Assembly: GCA_041394725.1 (NCBI GenBank)
Contig: JAWKHR010000008.1
Coordinates: 1 to 64,000 of the forward strand
Length of the DNA stretch: 64,000 nt
Direction: 5' to 3'
Source of the DNA: JAWKHR01 sp041394725
GTDB taxonomy: Bacteria > Acidobacteriota > Vicinamibacteria > Vicinamibacterales > SCN-69-37
Part shown: positions 42,335 through 55,146 of the stretch, in pieces
Position numbering within the stretch: position 1 is the first letter of the stretch
Layout: every line of letters starts with the position of its first letter
Program-made: the position numbers and the translations under genes
The notes under the pieces: generated by a model
The model's input: the letters and a program-made list of their open reading frames with translations, nothing else
Told to the model about the DNA's origin: nothing
Databases searched by the model: none

Positions 42335-43777
42335 ATGCGGGCGCTGAGGTACTTCGCGGTCGCGGCCATCGTCGCCGCCGGCTGCGCCACGAATCCGGCG
42401 ACGGGGCGCCGCCAGCTCATCCTCGTCTCCGAAGCCCAGGAGATCCAGATGGGCCGCGAGAGCGATGCGGCCGTCCGCCAGCAGATGGGCGTCTACGACG
42501 ACCCGGCGCTGCAGGACTACGTCAACCGGATCGGCCAGCGGCTCGCGCGACAGTCCCACCGCCCGGACCTGCCCTGGACGTTCACGGTGGTCAACGAGCC
42601 GGCGGTGAACGCGTTCGCGCTTCCGGGCGGGTTCATCTACGTCACGCGCGGCATCCTGCCGTACATGCGCAACGAGGCGGAGCTGGCCGCGGTCATCGGC
42701 CATGAGGTCGGGCACGTCGATGCGCAGCATTCGGTCGAGGCGATCTCACGCCAGACCCTCGGCGGCGGCGCGCTCGCGCTCGGCAGCATCTTCCTGCCCG
42801 AGGGCGCGCCGCAGGCGGCCGCCGGCCTCGCCGGGATCGGCCTGCAGGCGGTCTTCCTCAAGTACAGTCGCGAGGCCGAACTCGAGGCCGACGAGCTGGG
42901 TGTTGGCTACACCGCCCGCGCGGGGTGGGCGCCGTCGGCCATGGCCGGGATGCTCGGCACGCTGGCCCGGCTCGATGCCGCGTCCGGGTCGAGCCGCGGC
43001 ATTCCCAACTGGGCGCTCACGCACCCGCCGGCCGCCGATCGCGAGCAGCGGGTCGAGCAGCTCATCGCGACCACGCCGGCCCCGGCCAGCCCGGTGACCA
43101 ACGAGGCCGAGTTCGACCGGCGCATCGACGGCATGGTCTTCGGCGACAGCCGCGAGAAGGGCATGGTGCGCGGCAACGAGTTCGTGCATCCGGTGCTCCG
43201 GTTTGCCGTCCGGTTCCCGGAGGGCTGGGAGATCGTCAACGGCGACGACCAGGTCTCGGCCTACCGCGACCCGAACGGCAACCTCGCGATGGTGCTGCAG
43301 CTCGTCCAGAACGCCACCGGGTCGGTGGAGGAGACCGCGGCGCGCGTGACGTCGAACTCCGGCTATCGCCTGGTCAGCGGCGAGCGCACGCGCATCAACG
43401 GCCTGGACGCCTATGTCGGGACGTACGAGGGCACCGTCCAGCAGGCGACGATGGGCCTGCGCATCGCGCACATCCGCGCGGCGAACCAGACCTACGTCAT
43501 CGCCGGCATCGCGCCGGCGTCGCAGTACGGCGGCGTGCAGCCGACGTTCTCGTCGGCCATCCAGACGTTCCGCGAGCTCTCCGCGCAGGAGGCCGCCGCG
43601 ATCCAGCCGAACCGCATCGACTTCTACACGGTCCGCGCCGGCCAGACGTGGGACGCGATCGCCAGGGGCCCGTCGGGCGGGCGGATCAGCGCTGCGTCGC
43701 TGGCCATCATGAACGGCGCGCAGCCGGGGTCGGCGCCGCGCGCCGGCGATCGGATCCGCATCGTGGTGGGCGGATGA
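42335..43777 (+). CDS. M48-family metalloprotease lipoprotein with LysM-like C-terminus
   Basis: A 480-residue protein with lipoprotein signal (YFAVAAIVAAGCAT). The M48 zinc protease domain (~40-270) has FALPGGFIYVTRGIL, the zinc motif IGHEVGHVDAQHS and the third ligand in REAELEADELGVGY. THPPAADREQRVEQL closes the domain as in BepA/LoiP relatives. A second domain (~285-410) has no known motif, and a LysM-like module ends the protein (FYTVRAGQTWDAIARG, GDRIRIVV). The family degrades or refolds outer-membrane proteins in the periplasm. It follows the aminotransferase by 13 bases and precedes mtgA by 4. Confidence 0.9.
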   Translation: MRALRYFAVAAIVAAGCATNPATGRRQLILVSEAQEIQMGRESDAAVRQQMGVYDDPALQDYVNRIGQRLARQSHRPDLPWTFTVVNEPAVNAFALPGGFIYVTRGILPYMRNEAELAAVIGHEVGHVDAQHSVEAISRQTLGGGALALGSIFLPEGAPQAAAGLAGIGLQAVFLKYSREAELEADELGVGYTARAGWAPSAMAGMLGTLARLDAASGSSRGIPNWALTHPPAADREQRVEQLIATTPAPASPVTNEAEFDRRIDGMVFGDSREKGMVRGNEFVHPVLRFAVRFPEGWEIVNGDDQVSAYRDPNGNLAMVLQLVQNATGSVEETAARVTSNSGYRLVSGERTRINGLDAYVGTYEGTVQQATMGLRIAHIRAANQTYVIAGIAPASQYGGVQPTFSSAIQTFRELSAQEAAAIQPNRIDFYTVRAGQTWDAIARGPSGGRISAASLAIMNGAQPGSAPRAGDRIRIVVGG

Positions 43778-43781
43778 CGGG

Positions 43782-44633
43782 ATGGCGTTGTCGACCCGCA
43801 CCCGGGGGCGTCTTCGCCGCGTCGCGCAGGTGGCCGCGGCGCTGGCGGCCGTCGGCGCGGGCATCGTCTGCTACACGTTCCTGACACTGCCGGACGTCCG
43901 GCCGCTCGCGACGCACAATCCGGAGACGACCGCGTTCCAGGACCTGCGGGCGCGGCAGGCCCGCGCCGAGGGCAAGCCGGCGCGCAAGATCCAACGCTGG
44001 GTGAGCTACCGGAACATCTCCCCGCAGCTCAAGCGCGCGGTCATCGTCGCCGAGGACGCGGCGTTCTGGCAGCACGAGGGCATCGATCTCGACGAGATCC
44101 GCGCGTCGATCGAGACCAACTGGATGCGCGGCGCGTTCCTGCGCGGCGGCTCCACGATCACCCAGCAGCTGGCGAAGAACCTGTATCTGTCGCCCTCGCG
44201 CAATCCGTACCGCAAGTTCAAGGAACTGCTGATCACGCGCCGCCTGGAAGGTGAGCTCTCCAAGGCGCGGATTTTCGAGATCTACCTCAACGTGATCGAG
44301 TGGGGCGACGGTATCTGGGGCGTCGAGGCGGCGGCGCGTACGTACTTCGGCGTGCCGGCGAGCGCGCTCGACGCGCGGCAGTCGGCGCTGCTCGCCGGGG
44401 CCATCATCAACCCGCGCGTCTACAGCCCGGCCCGGCCCAACGCACGGCTGTTGCGGCGGCAGCAGATCATCCTCGGGCGCATGGGCGCCGTCACCGCGCC
44501 GTCGACACCCGAACCGGCGCCCGATGAGAAGGCCGACGAGGATGCCGGGGCCTCCGGCGACCGCCCGATTCCCTCGCGGGACCTGCCCGTGACCACGACG
44601 CTGCCGGGCGGCGCCAGCGGCTCGGGCAGCTAG
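43782..44633 (+). CDS. mtgA: Monofunctional peptidoglycan glycosyltransferase
   Basis: A 283-residue GT51 enzyme with an N-terminal membrane anchor (VAAALAAVGAGIVCYTFLTL). Motif 1 is VAEDAAFWQHEGID with the catalytic Glu; motif 2 GGSTITQQLAKNLYLS; motif 3 RKFKELLITRRLEGELSK; motif 4 RIFEIYLNVIEWG; motif 5 AALLAGAIINP. No transpeptidase domain. It polymerises lipid II into glycan strands at the inner membrane. The last ~45 residues are an acidic/proline-rich tail. Its stop overlaps the convergent NlpC/P60 gene by 4 bases. Confidence 0.95.
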   Translation: MALSTRTRGRLRRVAQVAAALAAVGAGIVCYTFLTLPDVRPLATHNPETTAFQDLRARQARAEGKPARKIQRWVSYRNISPQLKRAVIVAEDAAFWQHEGIDLDEIRASIETNWMRGAFLRGGSTITQQLAKNLYLSPSRNPYRKFKELLITRRLEGELSKARIFEIYLNVIEWGDGIWGVEAAARTYFGVPASALDARQSALLAGAIINPRVYSPARPNARLLRRQQIILGRMGAVTAPSTPEPAPDEKADEDAGASGDRPIPSRDLPVTTTLPGGASGSGS

Positions 44634-45244
44634 AAGACCCGCCGGGCGCCGAGGAAGCGCTGGCGCCAGTAGTCGGTGTCGTAGCGCTCGGTGCGCACGA
44701 CCTGTCCGGTTCCCGGCGCGTGGACGAACATGCCGGGGGCCGCGGCGCCGAGCGCGATGCCGACGTGGGTCGCGCCGGGCCCGATCGTCGAGAAGAACAA
44801 CAGGTCGCCCTCGCGGATGCGATCCGCGGGAACCGCGTCGCCCGCCAGGAACTGCTCGGCGACCGTGCGCGGCAGGTCGACGTGCTGCGCGCCGAACGCG
44901 AATCGCACCAGCCCGCTGCAGTCCACGCCGGTCGCCGGATCCTCACCGCCGAACACATACGGCACCCCGACCACCGACAGCGCCGTCTCGGTCGCCGCGA
45001 CCGCCGCAGCGGCAGCGACACCTCCGTCGGGTGAGACGGCGGAGACCGGGCCGCTGACCACCTCGCCCGGACGGGGAGCAGAGGGCGGATCGACCGCCTC
45101 GCCGGCCGGCCGCTCCACTCCGGAGGGACCCGCTTCCGGCGCCCGCGGAAACGCCACCGGTCCCCGTGCGTGCGAGGAGGCGGCGCAGCCGGCCACACCC
45201 ACCAGGATCGCCATCGCCACCGTTCCGCGCGTCAGTCGCGACAT
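44630..45244 (-). CDS. NlpC/P60-family (C40) cell-wall hydrolase lipoprotein
   Basis: A 204-residue lipoprotein with lipobox VAGC (GTVAMAILVGVAGCAAS). A Pro/Gly-rich linker occupies ~30-90. The NlpC/P60 domain (~90-200) shows VGVPYVFGGEDPATGVDCSG with catalytic Cys, VDLPRTVAEQFL, GDLLFFSTIGPGATHVGIA with catalytic His, and MFVHAPGTGQVV. Such enzymes cleave gamma-D-Glu-diamino-acid bonds in peptidoglycan stem peptides. ATG 45244 is used because it starts the lipoprotein signal. It is opposite and adjacent to mtgA. Confidence 0.93.
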   Translation of the reverse strand: MSRLTRGTVAMAILVGVAGCAASSHARGPVAFPRAPEAGPSGVERPAGEAVDPPSAPRPGEVVSGPVSAVSPDGGVAAAAAVAATETALSVVGVPYVFGGEDPATGVDCSGLVRFAFGAQHVDLPRTVAEQFLAGDAVPADRIREGDLLFFSTIGPGATHVGIALGAAAPGMFVHAPGTGQVVRTERYDTDYWRQRFLGARRVF

Positions 45245-45340
45245 CACCGGGTCGTATCGGCCGGGCCGGCTCGGCCCGGCAGGCCGCCGGAGTTGTCTCT
45301 GTAAATGACTGAATACACTCATGTTACGTAAGCGGGCGTC

Positions 45341-45370
45341 TTGACAAGGTTCAGAAAATCCAGCAAGAAT
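45341..45370 (+). promoter_or_regulatory. Promoter TTGACA-18-AAGAAT for the HNH gene
   Basis: Consensus -35 TTGACA at 45341-45346 and AAGAAT at 45365-45370, in an AT-richer stretch. The predicted transcript starts near 45377, upstream of ATG 45390. Confidence 0.5.
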
Positions 45371-45389
45371 GTCTTGGCTTCATCCGATT

Positions 45390-45929
45390 ATGGAACAGAC
45401 CCTGCTGCTCAACACCACATACGAGCCGCTGCGCGTCGTGCACTGGCAGAAGGCGATCACGCTCTGGTGCCAGGGCAAGGTCGAGATCGTGGCGTCGTAC
45501 GATCGCGACGTCCGCTCGATCTCGTTCAGTATGAAGTTGCCGTCGGTCATCCGTCTGCTCCGGCGGATCCGCATCCGTCGCCGGGCGGAGTACGTGCCGT
45601 TCTCCCGGGCCAACATCTACGCGCGGGACAAGCACACGTGCCAGTACTGTGGCCTGGGGTACCCGACCGGGGAGCTGACCTTCGACCACGTGGTGCCGGT
45701 CGCCCAGGGCGGCCGGAAGGACTGGGAGAACATCGTCACCTGCTGCGTCGGGTGCAACCGACGGAAGGGTGGCCGCACGCCCGAACAGGCGGGGATGCAC
45801 CTGATCCGCGCCCCGCGCCGCCCGTCGCGCGCGCCGTCCACGCGGATCACGTTCGAGCTGCGGCTGCGCGACGCGCCGGACTCCTGGCGCGACTACGTGT
45901 ACTGGAACGTCGAGCTCGACGACGCCTGA
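45390..45929 (+). CDS. HNH endonuclease family protein
   Basis: A 179-residue protein. Its N-terminus (MEQTLLLNTTYEPLRVVHWQ) is typical of stand-alone bacterial HNH proteins. The HNH/zinc module has YARDKHTCQYCGL, LTFDHVVPVAQGGRKDWEN and IVTCCVGCNRRKGGRTP, giving two CxxC zinc pairs and the DH and N residues. ATG 45390 lies downstream of the predicted transcript start; the earlier in-frame ATG 45369 overlaps the -10. HNH proteins of this class are widespread outside mobile elements; DNA target unknown. Confidence 0.92.
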   Translation: MEQTLLLNTTYEPLRVVHWQKAITLWCQGKVEIVASYDRDVRSISFSMKLPSVIRLLRRIRIRRRAEYVPFSRANIYARDKHTCQYCGLGYPTGELTFDHVVPVAQGGRKDWENIVTCCVGCNRRKGGRTPEQAGMHLIRAPRRPSRAPSTRITFELRLRDAPDSWRDYVYWNVELDDA

Positions 45930-45958
45930 GCCAGGCCGGCTCCGGCCGGGCTTGGACG

Positions 45959-45964
45959 TACAAT
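45959..45964 (+). promoter_or_regulatory. -10 hexamer TACAAT, leaderless start of the propeller gene
   Basis: TACAAT ends 6 bases before GTG 45971, the same geometry as the MATE and ispG genes. Confidence 0.5.
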
Positions 45965-45970
45965 CTCCGG

Positions 45971-46993
45971 GTGACACAGCAGATCACGGACATCCATCCG
46001 CGCTGGGCCGTGCCGGGTGCCCGTGTGCAGATCGGCGGCCTCACGCTGCCGCTGCCCGCCGACGGTCCGCCGCACGTGCTCGTCGGCGCCGACGACGCGC
46101 ACGTCGTGGCAGCGTCGCGGCGGTCGATCCGCTTCACCGTGCCGCCGGGCTCGGCGGGCGGGACGCTCTCGGTGCACATCGACGAGTTGACCGGCCAGAG
46201 TGCCTTCCTCGAGGTGGCGCGGCCGCTCATCACGGGCGTCCATCAGGTCGACAACCCGCTGTTCGACCGCGAGGGCCGGCTGTACGCGACCGAAAGCGGG
46301 TCGCGGGGTACGACCGTCAGCGAGGCGCTCTTCCGCGTGACGCCGGACGGCCGACGTGAGCCGCTGGCCGTCGACGTCGGCAATCCGACGTCGCTCGCGC
46401 AGGGGCCCGACGGCGCGATCTACGTCTCGCACCGCTTCGACGGGATCGTGTACCGCGTCACGTCAGACGACCGCGCGGAGGTCTTCGCGTCGGAGCTCGG
46501 CGTGGCGACCGGCCTGGCCTTCGGTCCGGACGGTTCGCTCTACGTGGGCGATCGCTCCGGGTCGATTCTGCGCGTGCCGCCCGGGGGCACGCCGGAGACG
46601 TTTGCCTCGCTCCCGGCGAGCGTCGCCGCGTTTCATCTGGCGTTCGGACCCGAGGGTCAGCTGTTCGTCTCCGCGCCGACCCTGGCGAGTCGTGACCAGA
46701 TCTACCGCATCGGTCCCGATCGGCTCGTCGACCCGGTGTGCCGGGGATTCGGCCGTCCACAGGGCCTCGCCTTCGATTCGCGCGGGCACCTGTACGTGGC
46801 CGAGGCGCTCGCCGGATCGGCGGGCCTCTACCGGGTGGACGTCTCGCAGGCGGATCCGACGCCGGAACTGGTGGTCGGGGCGGCGTCCCTGGTGGGGCTG
46901 GCGTTCGATCCGTCGGGCGGCGTGGTCCTCGCGTCGAACGACACGCTCTGGCGGCTCGACGTGCCGCTCGAGCCGTGGCGCGCCGACGGGTGA
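45971..46993 (+). CDS. IPT/TIG plus NHL/SMP-30-like beta-propeller protein
   Basis: A 340-residue protein without a signal peptide. The first ~85 residues form an Ig-like IPT/TIG domain (ITDIHPRWAVPGARVQIGG). Then six-bladed propeller repeats follow, seen as NPLFDREGRLYATESGSRGT, LAQGPDGAIYVSHRFDGIVY, LAFGPDGSLYVGDRSGSIL, LAFGPEGQLFVSAP and LAFDSRGHLYVAEALAGSAG. Such propellers include lactonases and binding proteins; no metal-binding set can be assigned confidently. GTG 45971 is supported by the adjacent -10 and the conserved TIG start. Confidence 0.85.
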   Translation: MTQQITDIHPRWAVPGARVQIGGLTLPLPADGPPHVLVGADDAHVVAASRRSIRFTVPPGSAGGTLSVHIDELTGQSAFLEVARPLITGVHQVDNPLFDREGRLYATESGSRGTTVSEALFRVTPDGRREPLAVDVGNPTSLAQGPDGAIYVSHRFDGIVYRVTSDDRAEVFASELGVATGLAFGPDGSLYVGDRSGSILRVPPGGTPETFASLPASVAAFHLAFGPEGQLFVSAPTLASRDQIYRIGPDRLVDPVCRGFGRPQGLAFDSRGHLYVAEALAGSAGLYRVDVSQADPTPELVVGAASLVGLAFDPSGGVVLASNDTLWRLDVPLEPWRADG

Positions 46994-47015
46994 GGCGCCT
47001 CGCGGGGCCGTCGGA

Positions 47016-48494
47016 TCAGGCGACGGGCTTCGACGAGGTGTCGGCTTCGGGGAGCTTCATGATCGAGAACCCCGTGAACCCGTACGCCAGCGCGACCAGC
47101 GGGTTGATCAGGTTGAAGAACGCGTAGGGCAGGTACGCGACGGTCGCGACGCCGAGCGTCTGCGACATGAACGCGCCGCAGGTGTTCCACGGCACGAGTG
47201 GCGAGGTCAGGGTGCCGGCATCCTCGAGCGACCGTGACAGGTTGCGCGGGTCCAGCCCGCGCCGCGCGTACTCCGCGCGGAACATCCGTCCCGGCAGGAC
47301 GATCGCGATGTACTGATCCGACGCGATCACGTTCATGCCGATGGACGTCCCGAGCGTGGCCGCGATCAGGCTGCCCGTGCCCGAGACCATCCCGAGAATC
47401 GCGTTGGCGATCCGCTCGAGCATCCCGGTGGTCTCCATCACGGCGCCGAACATCATCGCGGAGACGATGAGCCAGACGGTCGAGAGCATGTTGCCCATGC
47501 CGCCTCGCGAGAGGAGCTCGTCGAGCGCGGTGTTGCCCGACTGCAGCGTGTAGCCGTCGAACAGCGCCTGCCAGGCGCCCTTCACGAGGGCGGCCCAGCG
47601 GGGCAGGCCGTCGGCGTCCGCGAACCTGATGACCGCGTCCTGCTGGAACAGCACGGCGAACAGGCAGCCGACCAGGGTGCCGATGAGGAGCGCGGGGTAG
47701 GCGGGCACCTTCTTCACGACGAGGACCAGCACCAGCGCCACGGGGATCAGCAGGTGCACGCCGATCCGGAAGTGCTGACCGAGGGCCTCGCGGATCGCGT
47801 TGACCGCGGTGGTGTCCTGGGGCGCCACGCTGACCAGGCCCACGATCGTGAACAGGATCAGGGCGATCGTGATGCTCGGCATCGTCGTCCACAGCATGTG
47901 GCGGATGTGCGTGAAGAGGTCCGTCCCGGCCATGGCGGGGGCGAGGTTCGTCGTGTCCGAGAGCGGCGACATCTTGTCGCCGAAGTAGGCGCCCGAGATC
48001 ACCGCGCCGGCGGCCAGCCCCGGGTTCAGACCCTGCGCGGTGGCGATGCCGATGAGCGCCACGCCCACCGTGCCGGCCGTGGTCCACGAGCTGCCTGTCG
48101 CGAGCGAGACCAGGCAGCAGAGCGCGCAGGCACTCGGGAAGAAGATCGAGGGCGTCAGCAGCTCCAGGCCGTAGTAGATCATCGTCGGCACGATGCCCGC
48201 GAGGATCCACGCGCCGATGAGCGACCCGACGATCAGCAGGATCAGGACCGCGCCGAGTGACAGCGAGATGCCGTGCACGATGCCGCGCTCGATGTCGATC
48301 CAGCGGTAGCCCAGCATCATGCCGACGACGGTGCCCACACCGGACGCGAGGATCAGCGCGATCTGGTTGGGCCCGCCGGACGAGCCGTCGCCGAACAGGG
48401 CGACCGACGCGGCGAGCAGGATGATCAGCACGCCGACCGGAATCAACGACTGGAACAGGGTCGGCTTTCGGACGTCGGGGGGCAGTTCGGACAT
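47016..48494 (-). CDS. nhaC: Na+/H+ antiporter NhaC family
   Basis: A 492-residue membrane protein with about 11-12 hydrophobic segments. Conserved stretches include LCCLVSLATGSSWTTAGTVG and ISGAYFGDKMSPLSDTTNLA, the NhaC hallmark with the ion-coupling Asp and Thr residues, and TSIGMNVIASDQYIAIVLPG near the C-terminus with LVPWNTCGAFMSQTL. Exchanges Na+ for H+ (or malate/lactate in relatives) across the inner membrane. Its start region faces the CoA-transferase gene, and the two share an overlapping -10 palindrome. Confidence 0.94.
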   Translation of the reverse strand: MSELPPDVRKPTLFQSLIPVGVLIILLAASVALFGDGSSGGPNQIALILASGVGTVVGMMLGYRWIDIERGIVHGISLSLGAVLILLIVGSLIGAWILAGIVPTMIYYGLELLTPSIFFPSACALCCLVSLATGSSWTTAGTVGVALIGIATAQGLNPGLAAGAVISGAYFGDKMSPLSDTTNLAPAMAGTDLFTHIRHMLWTTMPSITIALILFTIVGLVSVAPQDTTAVNAIREALGQHFRIGVHLLIPVALVLVLVVKKVPAYPALLIGTLVGCLFAVLFQQDAVIRFADADGLPRWAALVKGAWQALFDGYTLQSGNTALDELLSRGGMGNMLSTVWLIVSAMMFGAVMETTGMLERIANAILGMVSGTGSLIAATLGTSIGMNVIASDQYIAIVLPGRMFRAEYARRGLDPRNLSRSLEDAGTLTSPLVPWNTCGAFMSQTLGVATVAYLPYAFFNLINPLVALAYGFTGFSIMKLPEADTSSKPVA

Positions 48495-48509
48495 CGTGGA
48501 CGGGCGCCG

Positions 48510-48519
48510 ATGATAGCAT
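48510..48519. promoter_or_regulatory. Overlapping divergent -10 elements
   Basis: The sequence ATGATAGCAT contains TATCAT on the minus strand (48515-48510), serving nhaC, and TAGCAT on the plus strand (48514-48519), serving the CoA-transferase. The two hexamers share two bases, so the promoters cannot both be melted at once. Confidence 0.45.
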
Positions 48520-48547
48520 GCGCGACGCCGCCCGGCGGCGCGTCCCG

Positions 48548-49648
<1,101 letters not shown>

Positions 49649-49654
49649 TAAGAT
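49649..49654 (+). promoter_or_regulatory. -10 hexamer TAAGAT upstream of uvrA
   Basis: TAAGAT followed by C just after the stop of the CoA-transferase gene, 64 bases before the uvrA ATG. No clear -35. Confidence 0.4.
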
Positions 49655-49718
49655 CGCGATTTGGGCACGGGCCGCGCGGGCGCGCCTTGCGCGCCGGTCC
49701 CGGGCCCGGACAGGTTTC

Positions 49719-52640
<2,922 letters not shown>

Positions 52641-52840
52641 CACCTGTGGCCACATTGACACATCCAGGAAATTCACTGTGTGGCTGATCTGACACGATCC
52701 GAGAGAGTCGCAGGTTCGTTCGCCCGTCGACCGCAGAGATTAAGTTGAATTCAGAGAGTGTTTTAGGGCACTATGCCGCGGGCCGGTTCGGCGTGGCAGG
52801 GCCTTTGCTAAGAAAGACGACGGTCAGAAGAGCGGATTTG

Positions 52841-53752
52841 ATGGCGGCACAACGCACACTACGCCGAACGGTACATTGCGCGGGGATCGGACTTCATTCC
52901 GGCCGCAAGGTGACCCTCTCCCTCAAACCCGCCCCCGCCGACCACGGCATCCGGTTCCATCGCTCAGATCTCAACGGCATCGAGATTCCCGCCCACGTGT
53001 CGCACCTGGGCCTGCGGCAGACGCTGCAGACCGGCCTGGTGCAGAACGAGGCGACGGTCGAGACGGTCGAGCATCTGCTGGCGGCGCTCCGCAGCCTGGG
53101 CGTGGACAACGCCGTCGTCGAGCTGGACCATCCCGAGGTGCCGATCATGGACGGCAGCTCGGCGCCGTGGGTCTACCTGATTCAGGACGCGGGCGTGCGC
53201 GAGCTGAACACGCCGCGCAAGACGATCCGGGTCCGCCGGCCCATCCAGGTGCAGCAGGGCGACAAGCGCATCGCGCTGTATCCGGCCGACGGGTTCCGCA
53301 TCACGTACACGATCAGCTTCGACCATCCGCTGCTGCGTCACCAGCAGAAGACGATGGACATCGACGAGCAGGTGTTCGTCGACGAGATCGCGCCGGCGCG
53401 GACCTTCGGCTTCCTGAAGGAAGTCGAGATGCTTCGGCAGCGCGGGCTGGCGCTGGGCGGGTCGCTGGAGAACGCGATCGTGCTCGGCGAGACGGCGGTG
53501 CTCAACCCGCTGCGCTTCAAGGACGAGTTCGTCCGGCACAAGATGCTGGACGTGATCGGCGACCTGGCGCTGGTGGGGCACCCGATCCTGGGGCACCTGG
53601 TGGTGCACCGGGGCGGGCACGCGATTCACACGGCGCTCGGCGTGGAGCTCCTGCGTCAGACCGACGCGTGGGAGTTCATCGACGCGCCCGACGGCGTCGT
53701 CGCCGGCGGCCGCGTGGCCGCGCAGGTGCCAGCCAGCCAGGCCGCGCGCTAG
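52841..53752 (+). CDS. lpxC: UDP-3-O-acyl-N-acetylglucosamine deacetylase
   Basis: A 303-residue zinc deacetylase for the committed step of lipid A synthesis. The start RTLRRTVHCAGIGLHSGRKV is the family N-terminus. Zinc ligands are in ETVEHLLAAL (His) and RHKMLDVIGDLAL (His and Asp); the general-base Glu is in the ENAIVLGE region, and catalytic His in HRGGHAIHTALG. VPIMDGSSAPWVYLI is conserved. It proves a Gram-negative outer membrane. ATG 52841 is used. The 200-base gap before it is AT-richer and may hold a promoter, but no clear pair of boxes is seen. Confidence 0.97.
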   Translation: MAAQRTLRRTVHCAGIGLHSGRKVTLSLKPAPADHGIRFHRSDLNGIEIPAHVSHLGLRQTLQTGLVQNEATVETVEHLLAALRSLGVDNAVVELDHPEVPIMDGSSAPWVYLIQDAGVRELNTPRKTIRVRRPIQVQQGDKRIALYPADGFRITYTISFDHPLLRHQQKTMDIDEQVFVDEIAPARTFGFLKEVEMLRQRGLALGGSLENAIVLGETAVLNPLRFKDEFVRHKMLDVIGDLALVGHPILGHLVVHRGGHAIHTALGVELLRQTDAWEFIDAPDGVVAGGRVAAQVPASQAAR

Positions 53753-53756
53753 AGTT

Positions 53757-54111
53757 TCACTCAGCCAGTCGGTACACCACGGGCGCCTGCCGGCGCTGGA
53801 CCGCCGGCAAGGCGCCGTAGGCCGCCGGCGTGCCCGGGTCGGGCGGCTCTCTTCCTTCGCCTGGTTGGCCTTGCTCTGTCTCGCCATCAGCCGGTCGTTC
53901 TCGAACCGGTTGAAGCTCATGAACAGGCTCTCCTTCAGGTAGGCACGGAGGTCGTCCTCCGGTCATCTGGGCGACGAGGTGCTGGATTTGCAAGTCGACG
54001 TCCTCGAAGCTGGTCAGCTCGCTGCGCCCGGCAGACGCAGGACGTCTCGATGACGTTCAGCGCGTCCGTCGAGCTCGACCGTCGTCCCGGACGTGGTCGT
54101 GATCGTCGCAT
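53757..54111 (-). pseudogene. Unrecognised gene, broken by indels
   Basis: Downstream of the STAS gene on the minus strand a coherent protein can be read only by changing frame: ELTSFEDVDLQIQHLVAQM, then EDDLRAYLKESLFMSFNRFE and NDRLMARQSKANQAKEE, ending PVVYRLAE before a stop at 53757. The sequence is charged and helical and I do not recognise the family. Its start near 54111 follows directly after the STAS stop, so it could be the third gene of a sigma factor-STAS operon. One or more indels break the frame, like the other genes in this stretch. Confidence 0.45.
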
Positions 54112-54113
54112 CG

Positions 54114-54452
54114 TCAGCTCGCGAGGGCGGACGCCCTGGTCGGCGTGGACCTCGAGGAAGTTGTGTGCGCCTGTCATCGCCAGCATCGTCTCGACCCGCT
54201 TCTGGACCCGGGCAGCTTCAGCGAGCTGCCCGCCGCGGTGGCCTGCCGGTAGAGGTCCATGAGGCAGCCAATCGTCGCGCTGTCCACGTACTTGCCCCCA
54301 CGCTGGTGAGATCGACGAGGATCTTCTTCTCGCCGTTGCCACCAGGGTGGTCACGGTCGTCGCGAAGTCGGACAGGATGGGGTAGGTGAGGCGGGTCTCA
54401 CCCACCTTCACGACGACCACACCGTCGATGTTCGAGGTCGTGACGTTCATTC
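54114..54452 (-). pseudogene. STAS-domain anti-sigma factor antagonist, frameshifted
   Basis: The ATG at 54452 begins MNVTTSNIDGVVVVKVGETR, followed by LTYPILSDFATTVTTLVA. After one missing base the next part reads GEKKILVDLTSVG, and after another KYVDSATIGCLMDLYRQAT, with the STAS nucleotide/phosphorylation region DSATIG. The final helix LKLPGVQKRVETMLAMTGAHN ends at a stop at 54114. STAS proteins release sigma factors from anti-sigma kinases. At about 113 residues the length is normal if two bases are restored. It lies 42 bases downstream of an ECF sigma factor gene. Confidence 0.78.
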
Positions 54453-54494
54453 GGATCTCCCACGCGAAGTCGTGCCCCCTCCGGGGCCCTTCGC

Positions 54495-55072
54495 CTACTG
54501 CCAGCGGAGCTGCCGCGCCAGCTCGAAGCCGGCCGCGGTTGATCCGCGACTTGACCGTGCCTTCCGGCAGCCCGAGCTGATCGGCGATCTCCTGGTACGA
54601 GAATTCCTGCAGGTCGCGCTTGACCACGGCCTCGCGCAGCGCGTGCGGCAGCTCGGCCAGCGCTTCCTGGATCTGGCGGCGCAGGTCGGCCCTGTTCGAC
54701 GCGGACGTGCGGGCTGCGCTCCTTCGAGACGGGCGTGAGGTTCGCCGGGTCCACCTCCCGCGCCATCGTCTCGCGCTCCTTGCGGACGCTGCGATAGTGG
54801 TCGATGCACAGGTTGCGGCTGATGCTGATCAGCCACGTCTGGAAGTTGGCGCGCCGGTCGAACGTGTGCAGCGCCTTGAAGATCTTGAGGAAGATGTCCT
54901 GCGTCAGGTCCTCGGCCTCGTCCGTACTGACCAAACAGATTTGTAGGCGAGATTGAAGACCGCTTCCGCCAGTGCGCGCGGACGATGTCGGTAGGCCGCC
55001 TGATCGCCCGCGGGCTGCGCTCGATGAGCGCGTCGGTGTCGGTCGCCGGGGCAGGTAGGGATCGTTGGGCAT
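54495..55072 (-). pseudogene. ECF-type RNA polymerase sigma factor, frameshifted
   Basis: Starting at ATG 55072 (MPNDPYLP). After a frame change, region 2 reads STDEAEDLTQDIFLKIFKAL and FQTWLISISRNLCIDHYR, the RpoE-like core-binding and -10 recognition helices. Region 4, in another frame, is ALAELPHALREAVV then LQEFSYQEIADQLGLPEGTV and KSRINRGRFELARQL. The stop is at 54495. All parts of a ~190-residue sigma-70 ECF factor are present but split over three frames. Probably transcribed with the STAS gene. Missing bases are small, so error is more likely than loss of function. Confidence 0.8.
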
Positions 55073-55146
55073 GGGCGCGGCGGTGGACGACGGTCCGGGC
55101 ATCATAACAAAGGGCCGCAGGCGCCGCCAGCCATGCTCCCGTCCGC

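Noticed and set aside
45390..45929. Homing endonuclease or mobile element
   Set aside because: The HNH gene has normal composition, its own promoter and no intron, intein, integrase or flanking repeats.
52641..52840. A small gene or RNA between uvrA and lpxC
   Set aside because: AT-richer and contains TTGACA and TTGAAT, but no paired -10, no conserved RNA fold recognised and no coding pattern.
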